Of a DNA stretch of 27,232 bases, positions 8,102 to 15,651 are shown one piece after another. Numbering within the stretch: position 1 is the first letter of the stretch; every line of letters starts with the position of its first letter. Location: NCBI RefSeq assembly GCF_000719345.1, contig NZ_JOFX01000053.1, forward strand, positions 1 through 27,232, in the 5' to 3' direction. Under the pieces are notes generated by a model. The model was not told the origin of the DNA. It saw only the letters and a program-made list of their open reading frames with translations, and ran no database searches. The translations under genes were made by a program, and so were the position numbers. This DNA is from Streptomyces sp. NRRL F-2664. Lineage in GTDB: Bacteria > Actinomycetota > Actinomycetes > Streptomycetales > Streptomycetaceae.

Positions 8102-8159
8102 GTAGGCGGGCCGCCGGGTCGGCGCCCCGGGTCGGCGGGGCTGCCGGGCCGCGGGCCGA

Positions 8160-8600
8160 CTACTCGCCGCCGGCGTTCAACTGGTGCAGCAGGCGCGCCA
8201 GTTCCGCCACTTCACCGCGGTCCCAGCCGGCGAGCTTGCGCATGTACTGCTCGCGCCGGGCGCCCCGTACCCGCAGGAACCGTTCGCGGCCCTCCTCGGT
8301 GAGGCCGACGAGGAAGGCCCGCCCGTCGGCGGGGTCCTGCTCGCGGGCCACCAGGCCCAAGACCTCCAGGGCCCGCAGCTGCCGGCTCATGGTGGCCTTG
8401 CCGACGCCGAAGTAGGCGGCGAGGTCGGTGGCCCGCTGCCGGCCGGCCGCCTCCAGGCGTACGAGGAGCCCGTAGGCGGCGGGCTCCAGCTCGGGGTGGA
8501 GCTCGCGGGCCATCTCCCCGGAGGAGGCGCGGGCCCGCCGGAGGAAGACGGACAGCTCCCGCTCCAGGGCAAGGAACTCCTGGTCTTCACTCCCGTGCAC
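8160..8600 (-). CDS. MarR-family transcriptional regulator
   Basis: 146 aa, the typical MarR length. The start is a GTG at 8598-8600 with GGAG 7 nt upstream. A winged helix-turn-helix lies at about 50-115: the recognition region is GVGKATMSRQLRALEVLGLV and the wing is REQDPADGRAFLVGLTEEGRE, the classic DxRxxxxxLT pattern with A for one of the usual residues. Flanking N- and C-terminal helices (residues 8-35 and 118-143) should form the dimer interface. MarR proteins usually repress a nearby gene and are released by a small ligand or oxidation. Here the nearest genes are lon (same strand, upstream) and the PP2C-like gene (convergent), so the target is not obvious. An imperfect palindrome in front of the gene could be an autoregulatory site. 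Confidence 0.9.
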   Translation of the reverse strand: MHGSEDQEFLALERELSVFLRRARASSGEMARELHPELEPAAYGLLVRLEAAGRQRATDLAAYFGVGKATMSRQLRALEVLGLVAREQDPADGRAFLVGLTEEGRERFLRVRGARREQYMRKLAGWDRGEVAELARLLHQLNAGGE

Positions 8601-8622
8601 GTCCCGCTCCTTCTTCGCTGTG

Positions 8623-8646
8623 TGGCACCCCCGTGGGTGGGGGCCA
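8623..8646. promoter_or_regulatory. Imperfect palindrome upstream of the MarR gene, candidate operator
   Basis: TGGC at 8623-8626 and GCCA at 8643-8646 bracket a C-run/G-run pair, giving a 24-bp near-palindrome 22 bp before the GTG of the MarR gene. MarR proteins bind palindromes of about this length, so autoregulation is plausible. The arms are GC-rich and not perfect, so the site could be fortuitous. Confidence 0.3.
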
Positions 8647-8668
8647 GTATTTCGCAGCGGGTGTGCGA

Positions 8669-8706
8669 ACGGCCCGGGACCCCGCCGAAGCGCGGAACCG
8701 GGCCGT
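8669..8706 (-). terminator. Hairpin downstream of lon, probable terminator
   Basis: ACGGCCCGG (8669-8677) and CCGGGCCGT (8698-8706) are perfect 9-bp inverted arms, with a CCGC/GCGG pair inside the loop. The hairpin sits 33 bp after the lon stop, in the gap before the MarR gene. There is no U-run, as is common in Streptomyces. Confidence 0.6.
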
Positions 8707-8738
8707 CCGGAGGCCTGCGGGCCGTTGCCGGCGCGTCG

Positions 8739-11135
8739 TCAGGCCGCGGTCGCGACCGGCACCTGCGCCCCTTCCAGGGCGAGCTCCAGCACCTGGCGTA
8801 CGTCGGTCACCGGGTGTACCCGGAGCCCTTCCAGCACCTCGGCCGGGACGTCGTCCAGGTCGGGCTCGTTGCGCTTGGGGATGATGACGGTGGTCAGGCC
8901 CGCCCGGTGGGCGGCGAGCAGCTTCTGCTTGACCCCGCCGATGGGCAGGACCCGCCCGGTCAGCGAGACCTCGCCCGTCATGGCCACGTCGGTGCGCACC
9001 TGCCGCCCGGAGAGCAGCGAGGCGAGGGCGGTGGTCATGGTGATGCCCGCGCTGGGGCCGTCCTTGGGCACCGCGCCGGCCGGGAAGTGGATGTGCACGC
9101 CCCGGTCCTTCAGGTCGGCGACGGGCAGTTCCAGTTCGGCGCCGTGGGAACGCAGGAAGCTCAGCGCGATCTGCGCCGACTCCTTCATGACGTCGCCGAG
9201 CTGGCCGGTGAGGGTCAGTCCGGCCGCGCCGGTCTCCGGGTCGGCCAGCGAGGCCTCCACGAAGAGCACGTCGCCGCCCGCGCCGGTCACCGCGAGGCCG
9301 GTGGCGACGCCGGGGACGGCGGTGCGCCGCTCGGCCGGGTCCTGGGCGGACTCCGGGACGTGGTGGGGGCGTCCGATGAGGGCCCTCAGCCCGTCGGCCC
9401 CGATGCGGTACGGGAGTTCGCGCTCGCCCAGTTCGTGCTGGGCGGCGACCTTGCGCAGCAGGCGGGCGATGGCCCGCTCCAGGGTGCGCACGCCCGCCTC
9501 GCGGGTGTACTCGCCGGCCAGCTTGCGCAGGGCGTCCTCCTCCAGGACCACCTCGTCGGCGGCGAGCCCGGCGCGCTCCAGCTGGCGGGGCAGCAGGTGG
9601 TCGCGGGCGATGACGACCTTCTCGTCCTCGGTGTAGCCGTCGAGGCGGACGAGCTCCATGCGGTCGGCGAGCGCTTCGGGGATGGCTTCCAGGACGTTGG
9701 CGGTGGCGAGGAAGACGACGTCGCTCAGGTCGAGTTCGACCTCCAGGTAGTGGTCCCGGAAGGTGTGGTTCTGGGCGGGGTCGAGGACTTCCAGGAGGGC
9801 GGCCGCGGGGTCGCCCCGGAAGTCGGAGCCGACCTTGTCGATCTCGTCGAGGAGCACCACCGGGTTCATCGACCCGGCCTCCTTGATGGCGCGGACGATG
9901 CGGCCCGGGAGGGCGCCGACGTAGGTGCGGCGGTGGCCGCGCACTTCGGCCTCGTCGCGGACGCCGCCGAGGGCGACCCGGACGAACTTGCGGCCCATGG
10001 CGTGGGCCACGGACTCGCCGAGCGAGGTCTTCCCGACTCCGGGCGGCCCGACGAGGGCGAGGACGGCCCCGCCGCGGCGGCCCCCGATGACGCCCATGCC
10101 GCGCTCGCTGCGGCGCTTGCGGACGGCCAGGTACTCGGTGATGCGGTCCTTGACGTCGCTCAGGCCCGCGTGTTCCGCGTCGAGTACGGCGCGGGCGCCC
10201 TGGATGTCGTACTGGTCCTCGGTGCGTTCGTTCCAGGGGAGTTCGAGGACGGTGTCGAGCCAGGTGCGGATCCAGGAGCCCTCGGGGCTCTGGTCGCTGG
10301 ACCGCTCCAGCTTGTCGACTTCCTTGAGGGCGGCCTCGCGGACCTTCTCGGGGAGGTCGGCGGCCTCGACGCGGGCGCGGTAGTCGTCGGACTCCTCGCC
10401 CTCCTTCTCGCCGTTGAGCTCGCGCAGTTCCTTGCGCACGGCCTCCAGCTGGCGCCGCAGCAGGAATTCCCGCTGCTGCTTGTCGACGCCGTCCTGGACG
10501 TCCTTGGCGATGGACTCGGCCACGTCCTGCTCGGCGAGGTGGTCGCTGAGGGCCTTCACCGCGAGCCTGAGGCGGGCGACCGGGTCGGCGGTCTCCAGCA
10601 GTTCGACCTTCTGTTCGACGGTCAGGAACGGCGAGTAGCCGGAGTTGTCGGCGAGGGCGGAGACCCCTTCGATCTGCTGGACGCGGTCCACGACCTGCCA
10701 GGCCCCGCGCTTCTTGAGCCAGCTGGTGGCGAGCGCCTTGTACTCCTTGACGAGTTCGGTGACGGCGCCGGGCAGCGGATCGGGGACGGTCTCGTCCACG
10801 GTCTCGCCCTCGACCCACAGGGCCGCGCCGGGCCCGGTGGTGCCGGCGCCGATGCGGACGCGCCCGAGGCCGCGGATGAGCGCGCCCGGGTCGCCGCCGG
10901 AGAGCCGGCCGACCTGCTCGACCGTCCCGAGCACACCGGTCGCCGCGTACTTCCCGTCGATCCGCGGCACGAGCAGCACCCGGGGCTTGCCGCTGCCCGC
11001 CGCGGCCTGGGCGGCCTCGACGGCTGCGCGCACTTCGGCGTCGGACAGGTCCAGCGGAACGACCATCCCGGGCAGCACGACCTCGTCGTCGAGCGGCAGT
11101 ACGGGCAGGGTGAGCGTTACGGACGTCGAAGCCAT
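8739..11135 (-). CDS. lon: ATP-dependent protease Lon
   Basis: 798 aa, normal for Lon. An N-terminal substrate-recognition (LAN) domain spans about 8-200, followed by a helical linker. The AAA+ module has Walker A GPPGVGKTS (363-371) and Walker B VVLLDEID (426-433). The C-terminal Ser-Lys protease has the catalytic Ser at S695 in KDGPSAG and the Lys at K738 in GGVKQKLLAAH. It degrades misfolded and selected regulatory proteins in the cytoplasm. The ATG at 11133-11135 has a strong GGAGGG 6 nt upstream. A HAIR inverted repeat 22 bp before the start points to repression by HspR and induction by heat, as established for Streptomyces lon. Confidence 0.97.
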   Translation of the reverse strand: MASTSVTLTLPVLPLDDEVVLPGMVVPLDLSDAEVRAAVEAAQAAAGSGKPRVLLVPRIDGKYAATGVLGTVEQVGRLSGGDPGALIRGLGRVRIGAGTTGPGAALWVEGETVDETVPDPLPGAVTELVKEYKALATSWLKKRGAWQVVDRVQQIEGVSALADNSGYSPFLTVEQKVELLETADPVARLRLAVKALSDHLAEQDVAESIAKDVQDGVDKQQREFLLRRQLEAVRKELRELNGEKEGEESDDYRARVEAADLPEKVREAALKEVDKLERSSDQSPEGSWIRTWLDTVLELPWNERTEDQYDIQGARAVLDAEHAGLSDVKDRITEYLAVRKRRSERGMGVIGGRRGGAVLALVGPPGVGKTSLGESVAHAMGRKFVRVALGGVRDEAEVRGHRRTYVGALPGRIVRAIKEAGSMNPVVLLDEIDKVGSDFRGDPAAALLEVLDPAQNHTFRDHYLEVELDLSDVVFLATANVLEAIPEALADRMELVRLDGYTEDEKVVIARDHLLPRQLERAGLAADEVVLEEDALRKLAGEYTREAGVRTLERAIARLLRKVAAQHELGERELPYRIGADGLRALIGRPHHVPESAQDPAERRTAVPGVATGLAVTGAGGDVLFVEASLADPETGAAGLTLTGQLGDVMKESAQIALSFLRSHGAELELPVADLKDRGVHIHFPAGAVPKDGPSAGITMTTALASLLSGRQVRTDVAMTGEVSLTGRVLPIGGVKQKLLAAHRAGLTTVIIPKRNEPDLDDVPAEVLEGLRVHPVTDVRQVLELALEGAQVPVATAA

Positions 11136-11156
11136 GATCTTCCCTCCGGCAGTGAA

Positions 11157-11177
11157 GTTGAGCTATGCCGACTCAAT
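11157..11177. promoter_or_regulatory. HAIR element, HspR operator of lon
   Basis: GTTGAGC-N7-ACTCAAT matches the HAIR consensus CTTGAGT-N7-ACTCAAG in 11 of 14 arm positions with the exact 7-bp spacer. It lies 22-42 bp upstream of the lon ATG. HspR, the heat-shock repressor of dnaK and clpB, also represses lon in Streptomyces by known work; the site here is seen directly in the sequence. Confidence 0.88.
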
Positions 11178-11263
11178 GCATGTGCGCCGTCGGATGTTCC
11201 CCAACGCCCGTTCGCCGGGGGCGAACGCCTCGGGCAGCGGCCTCGGCCTCCCCCGCCGGGGCG

Positions 11264-12202
11264 TCAGAGCGCCTGGAGGTGCGGTCGGTCGTCCTCGGGC
11301 GAGCCGGGGGCGGAGCCCGCACCCGGGCCCGTGACGACCGGGCGCTGCGGTGACGGCAGGCCCCACTCGCTCCAGGAGCCGTCGTACACCGCCAGGTCCC
11401 GGTAGCCGGCGAGGTCGGCGCCGAGCGCCAGGACGCAGGCGGTCACCCCGGATCCGCAGCTGAAGCGGAGGCGTTCACGCCCGCCCGCCACCGCTTCGAT
11501 CGCGGCCCGGAGTTCACCGGCCGGGCGCATCCGGCCGTCGGGGCGCTGGAGTTCGCCGAACGGCAGGCTGGCGGCGCCCGGCATGTGGCCGCCGCGCAGG
11601 CCCGGGCGGGGTTCGGGGGCGGTGCCCTCGAAGCGCTCCCGGGTGCGGGCGTCGAGGACGGCCGCGGCAGGGTCGGCCAGGGCCGCGGCCACGGCCGCGG
11701 CGTCGACCAGCAGCCCCGGCCGGGGCCGGGCGGTGAAGGAGCCGCGCGGGCCCGCGTAGTGCGGACCGACGGCCTCGACGGGCAGGCCGGCCGCCGTCCA
11801 GGCGGGCAGTCCGCCGTCGAGGACGGCGGCCCGGTCGAAGCCCATGGCGCGCAGCATCCACCAGGCGCGGGCGCTGGAGTAGATGCCGGCGCCGTCGTAG
11901 ACGACGACGGTGTCGGTGTCGTCGACGCCGAGGGACCGCATCGCTTCGGTGAACCGGGCGACCCCCGGCATGGTGTGCGGTACGGGCGACGTGTGGTCGG
12001 AGAGGACTCCGTCGAGGTCGAAGGGCCGGGCGCCGGGGATGCGGTGGCCGGCGGCGCGGTGGGGTCCGACGGAGGCGTCGAAGACGACCGGGCCCGGGGT
12101 GCTGCCGAGGCGTTCGGCCAGCCAGTCGGCCCCGACGAGCGGTCCGGGAACCCCTGCCGCGGGGCCGGGCTCGCGGGCGGCGTGGTGGTCGGATGTGGGC
12201 AT
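11264..12202 (-). CDS. Sulfurtransferase, two-domain rhodanese / 3-mercaptopyruvate type
   Basis: 312 aa from the ATG at 12200-12202, preceded by AGGAGG with suitable spacing; the upstream open frame is not used. Two tandem rhodanese domains are present: an inactive one (about 20-145) and a catalytic one (about 160-290). The active-site loop is FSCGSGVTAC with the catalytic Cys at C249. CGSGVT is the loop type of 3-mercaptopyruvate sulfurtransferases (SseA-like), unlike the CRKGVT loop of thiosulfate sulfurtransferases, so mercaptopyruvate is the more likely sulfur donor. HRIPGARPFDLD and GHMPGAASLPF are standard rhodanese motifs. A 25-residue Gly/Pro/Ser tail follows the fold. It stands alone between lon and the glycosyltransferase gene, on the same strand. 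Confidence 0.93.
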   Translation of the reverse strand: MPTSDHHAAREPGPAAGVPGPLVGADWLAERLGSTPGPVVFDASVGPHRAAGHRIPGARPFDLDGVLSDHTSPVPHTMPGVARFTEAMRSLGVDDTDTVVVYDGAGIYSSARAWWMLRAMGFDRAAVLDGGLPAWTAAGLPVEAVGPHYAGPRGSFTARPRPGLLVDAAAVAAALADPAAAVLDARTRERFEGTAPEPRPGLRGGHMPGAASLPFGELQRPDGRMRPAGELRAAIEAVAGGRERLRFSCGSGVTACVLALGADLAGYRDLAVYDGSWSEWGLPSPQRPVVTGPGAGSAPGSPEDDRPHLQAL

Positions 12203-12515
12203 GGGGCAGCACCTCCTGGGGGCTCGGCCGGCCGGACCTGCCGCTGGGGCGGCGGCGCGGCCCGCGAGCCGTGCGACGACGCGGGTCGCCCCCATCCTGC
12301 GGTGCGGCCCCGACGACGGTGCAACCACCCCCGCACGGGCCGGTTCTGCGCCGACCCGGCGCGAGCGGGCCCGGGTCGCCGCGCAGTCCGAAGCCGCGCG
12401 GGTCGCAGGGACCCGCGTACGGGACGCACCCGGGCCCCCGGCGCATCGCCGGCACGACGAGGCACCTTCGGGGCGAGTGGCGCAGGAGCCCGGGCGGGAC
12501 TGTGCCGACCCGGCC
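12203..12515. other. 313-bp gap without a gene
   Basis: This is the 3' side of the glycosyltransferase gene and the 5' side of the sulfurtransferase gene, both on the minus strand. The bases nearest 12203 hold the sulfurtransferase ribosome binding site (AGGAGG on the minus strand, about 12211-12216). CCGGCG-CAT-CGCCGG at 12438-12452 is a perfect 6-bp hairpin about 65 nt after the glycosyltransferase stop and may help termination. No open frame here has sensible composition, and no RNA gene is recognised. Confidence 0.5.
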
Positions 12516-13862
12516 TCAGGGGGACGCGCAGCCGCCGGGGCGGGCGTACACCGCGACGCGGGCGCCGCGGGTGCCCGTCACCGAGCAGAGGTCGAAGCGG
12601 CCGGCGAGCACCTGCCGCTTGGCCGCCTCCCGCGGGTACGGGTCCAGCGGTTGGTCCGCCGGATCCATGAGGGCGATCACCCGGGGCGACGCGAGCAGGG
12701 CCGCGCGGATCCGTTCCGGGGGCAACTCGGTGCCCTGGAGGCTGTGCGAGGCCGCCGGGGAGGCGTGCAGGGCGACATCGCGCAGGCCGTCGTAGACCTG
12801 CGGCGAGGAGAGCAGCCACTCGCGCCTGCGGGACGGCATGAAGACCACCGCGTCCCCCGGCCGGGCCCGCTCCCGGACCGCCGCGGCCACGGCGAGGGCG
12901 TCGTCCTTGCGGCTCTCGGGGGTGCGCAGCCACGCCGACCAGACGCCGATCGGCACGAGGAGGGCGGCCGCCGTCAGCCACGCCGTCCACCGGCGGGCGG
13001 CCGCGAGCCGGGCGCCGGCCAGCAGCGCGGGCCCGGCCAGCGCGTAGAGCACGTACCGGTCGACGTACCAGGGATTGACCAGCGAGACCGCCATCAGCAG
13101 CCCGGGCGGCAGCAGCGCCAGGGGCAGCGCCACCCGTACGAGGTCCTTCGGGGCGCCCCGCGCCAGCAGCAGGGAGGCGGCGCCCACCACCGCGTACGCG
13201 GCCCAGTCCTGCCAGCTCGGACGGCCCAGCCAGCCGAGCTGCTGGTGCGCCTGGCGCGCGCTCACCACGGCGAGCGGCAGCAGCAGGAGGACGACGGTCG
13301 CGGCGCTCCGCCGCCAGGCGCGGGAACGGCGGCCGGTGCAGGCGTGGGCGAGGAGCGCGAGCGCGGCGAACTCGTGCAGCCAGCAGCCGATCAGCAGGAC
13401 GGTGGTGTAGGCCGCCCACCGCTCGCGCAGCATCAGGTACGTCGCCCACACGACGGCGGCTGCGACCAGCGCGTAGGAGCGGCCCTCCTGGGCGTACATC
13501 TGGACGGGCGGCAGTAGGGCGTAGACGCAGCCGGCGGCGAGGGCGGCCCGCTCCCCCACGAGCCGGTGCCCGACGGCGGCCACCCCCGCGGCGGCGAGGG
13601 CGGTGGCGGCGACGGAGGGCAGCCGCAGCGCCCACAGACCGCCGTCCCAGGCCTGGAACACGCCGTGCATCAGCACGTAGTGGAGGCCGTGCACGGCGTC
13701 GACCTCGGCGAGGAGGTCCAGGATCCCGCCGAGCGGCCGGTGCGCCACCTGCCAGGTGACGGACTCGTCCCGCCACATGCTGCCGCCCCGTTCCAGGCCC
13801 AGCAGGCCGAGGACCGCGGCGAGCAGCGGAGGGAGCAGGCGCCATGGCGCGATGCGGCGGAT
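12516..13862 (-). CDS. GT39-like membrane glycosyltransferase with apparent ATC start
   Basis: From ATC at 13860-13862 this gives 448 aa; from the first ordinary start, ATG at 13776-13778, it gives 420 aa. The longer form adds a convincing first membrane helix (WRLLPPLLAAVLGLLGLERG) directly before MWRDESVTW, the RDE motif of GT-C/GT39 enzymes that normally follows helix 1. AGGAGG lies 5 nt before the ATC. No ATG, GTG or TTG occurs in frame before it. About ten hydrophobic helices follow (to about residue 320), then a C-terminal periplasmic domain with VVFMPSRRREWLL. GT-C enzymes transfer a sugar from a polyprenyl-phosphate donor outside the membrane. Acceptor and sugar cannot be told. Frame and family are sure; the start is inference. 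Confidence 0.82.
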   Translation of the reverse strand: MRRIAPWRLLPPLLAAVLGLLGLERGGSMWRDESVTWQVAHRPLGGILDLLAEVDAVHGLHYVLMHGVFQAWDGGLWALRLPSVAATALAAAGVAAVGHRLVGERAALAAGCVYALLPPVQMYAQEGRSYALVAAAVVWATYLMLRERWAAYTTVLLIGCWLHEFAALALLAHACTGRRSRAWRRSAATVVLLLLPLAVVSARQAHQQLGWLGRPSWQDWAAYAVVGAASLLLARGAPKDLVRVALPLALLPPGLLMAVSLVNPWYVDRYVLYALAGPALLAGARLAAARRWTAWLTAAALLVPIGVWSAWLRTPESRKDDALAVAAAVRERARPGDAVVFMPSRRREWLLSSPQVYDGLRDVALHASPAASHSLQGTELPPERIRAALLASPRVIALMDPADQPLDPYPREAAKRQVLAGRFDLCSVTGTRGARVAVYARPGGCASP

Positions 13863-13951
13863 GGCAGCCTCCTGGAGCTGTCGGAACGCTGTCGGATCGG
13901 GGGTGCGGACTCCATACTCGGGGGTGAACCCGAGTGTCTGCGGAGGTGGGT

Positions 13952-14515
13952 GTGCGCGCTTTCCGGGCGGTGGCCGGGGTACTGGTGAGCGCGGTGGTCC
14001 TCGCGGGGTGCGGAGCGTCCGGTTCCGGGGGCGGCGACGGCGCTCCGCCGAGGAGTTCCGCCGAGCCGGCCGCCGGGACGACGACGGGCCCGGCCGCCGG
14101 CCCGACCACAGCCCCGGCCGCCGCCACGAGCGCCGGGCCGGACCCGAGCGGTTCCCCGACCCGGGCTCCGGCCCCGGGCGAGACCCTGGTCCGGGTCACC
14201 CGCAGCGGCGGCTTCGCCGGCGACACCCACACCCTCGTCGTGAAGGGCGACGGCTCGTGGACCCGGCTCGACGCGAAGGCGAAGGGCGAGGACACCGGCA
14301 GGCAGTCGGAGCAGGAACTGACCGCCTTGCGCACGGCGCTCCGGGAGGCGGACTTCGCGCGGCTGCCCCGGACCGCGACGGGCGGTCCCAAGATCTACGA
14401 CGGCTTCTTCTACGCCTTCGTGCACGGCGGGTACGAGATCACCCGCGAGCAGGGGTCCCTGCCGCCCGCCCTGGAGCGGGTGGTGGCTGCGCTGCCGCCG
14501 TTCACGGCGCGCTGA
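13952..14515 (+). CDS. Lipoprotein with emfourin-like domain
   Basis: 187 aa from the GTG at 13952, with GGAGG 5 nt upstream. An in-frame GTG at 13934 has no such site. Residues 1-20 form a lipoprotein signal: VRAFRAVAGVL, then lipobox VLAGC with the lipidated Cys at about residue 20. A Gly/Ala/Pro/Thr-rich linker runs to about residue 75. The C-terminal domain has VRVTRSGGFAG, then LDAKAKG, a helix LTALRTALREADF and a final GGYEITREQGSLPPALERVVAAL. The SGGFAG strand and overall order resemble the emfourin family, which inhibits the metalloprotease protealysin. Function here is inferred from resemblance only. No M4 protease is nearby. It diverges from the glycosyltransferase gene. Confidence 0.75.
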   Translation: MRAFRAVAGVLVSAVVLAGCGASGSGGGDGAPPRSSAEPAAGTTTGPAAGPTTAPAAATSAGPDPSGSPTRAPAPGETLVRVTRSGGFAGDTHTLVVKGDGSWTRLDAKAKGEDTGRQSEQELTALRTALREADFARLPRTATGGPKIYDGFFYAFVHGGYEITREQGSLPPALERVVAALPPFTAR

Positions 14516-14910
14516 GCCGGCACCGGAGCCGGTCCGGGACGCACGCCGCGCGGTCGGGGAGCCGGCGGACCGGCCCTCCGCGGGGACGCGGCGGCGCTGC
14601 ACGGCGGCGCCGGCCCGTCCCTCGGCCGACGTACCGGCCGATGTGCCGAACGACACGCGCGACCCGTTCTGCCGCCCGTCCGCGGTCCGCCTTGTAGGTC
14701 CCCTCCAAGACGGATCCGGCAGGGCCGCAGCCGGTGCGGCAGCTGACCGTCCCGCCCGCCGAGCGCCCGTCCCGCGAGGGGTGCGGCACCCGGTACATCC
14801 CCTTCCATTCGGTCCAGTCCACCGCATATGCCGTGTCCGAACCCCACGTAGCCGCAGGCCGGAGCCTCCTCTACGCTGCACCCCAGTCAGCGGGATCTTC
14901 AGGGGCGGAC
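14516..14910. other. 395-bp gap before the two-component system
   Basis: It holds the leader and promoter of the response-regulator gene. TACGCT at 14872-14877 is an acceptable -10, but the matching -35 is poor. AGGGGCGG at 14901-14908 is the ribosome binding site. On the minus strand an open frame of 106 codons (14502-14822) has fairly high GC in third positions but no recognisable domain and a crowded ribosome site. ACCGGAGCCGGT at about 14522-14533 is a small palindrome just after the lipoprotein stop. I do not call a gene here. Confidence 0.45.
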
Positions 14911-15651
14911 ATGGAACAGACACACACCACCCACACCGGCGCCGCAGCCACACCCGGCGCCCAGCGGCGTGTGCTCGTCGTCGAGGACGACCGCACCATC
15001 GCCGAGGCCATCGCGGCCCGGCTGCGCGCCGAGGGCTTCCAGGTGCAGACGGCCACCGACGGTCCCGCGGCCGTCGCCGCGGCGGAGAGCTGGCTGCCCG
15101 AGCTGCTGGTCCTCGACGTCATGCTGCCCGGCTTCGACGGGCTGGAGGTGTGCCGCCGGGTCCAGGCGCAGCGCCCGGTCCCGGTGCTGATGCTCACTGC
15201 CCGGGACGACGAGACGGACATGCTCGTCGGGCTGGGCGTCGGCGCCGACGACTACATGACCAAGCCGTTCTCCATGCGCGAGCTGGCCGCACGGGTCCAC
15301 GTCCTGCTGCGGCGGGTCGAGCGGGCCACGATCGCCGCGCACACCCCGCGCGGCGCCACGCTGCGCCTGGGCGACCTGGAGATCGACCACGCGCAGCGCC
15401 GGGTCCGGGTGCAGACGGAGGACGTCCACCTGACCCCGACCGAGTTCGACCTGCTGGTGTGCCTGGCCGGGACCCCGCGGGCGGTGCTCTCCCGCGAGCA
15501 GCTGCTGGCGGAGGTCTGGGACTGGGCCGACGCGTCCGGGACCCGTACGGTCGACAGCCACATCAAGGCCCTGCGGCGCAAGATCGGCGCCGAGCGGATC
15601 CGCACGGTCCACGGCGTCGGGTACGCCCTGGAGACCCCGGCCCAGCCGTGA
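14911..15651 (+). CDS. OmpR-family two-component response regulator
   Basis: 246 aa from the ATG at 14911, with AGGGGCGG just upstream; the open frame extends to 14734 but without a usable site. The receiver domain (about 19-133) has the acidic pair D26/D27 in VVEDD, phospho-acceptor D69 in LLVLDVMLPG, T96 in LMLTARDD and K118 in MTKPF. The C-terminal winged helix (about 150-243) has LTPTEFDLLVCLAG and GTRTVDSHIKALRRKI, the OmpR/PhoB transactivation loop and recognition helix. It binds DNA as a phosphorylated dimer. Its partner is the histidine kinase whose GTG overlaps this stop. The position directly before kgd makes a link to central metabolism possible, but no operator is visible. Confidence 0.94.
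   Translation: MEQTHTTHTGAAATPGAQRRVLVVEDDRTIAEAIAARLRAEGFQVQTATDGPAAVAAAESWLPELLVLDVMLPGFDGLEVCRRVQAQRPVPVLMLTARDDETDMLVGLGVGADDYMTKPFSMRELAARVHVLLRRVERATIAAHTPRGATLRLGDLEIDHAQRRVRVQTEDVHLTPTEFDLLVCLAGTPRAVLSREQLLAEVWDWADASGTRTVDSHIKALRRKIGAERIRTVHGVGYALETPAQP

Noticed and set aside
8124..8141. A small hairpin between the convergent PP2C-like and MarR genes as a terminator
   Set aside because: GCCCC/GGGGC has only 5 bp with an 8-nt loop in very GC-rich sequence; too weak to call, though a terminator is expected here.
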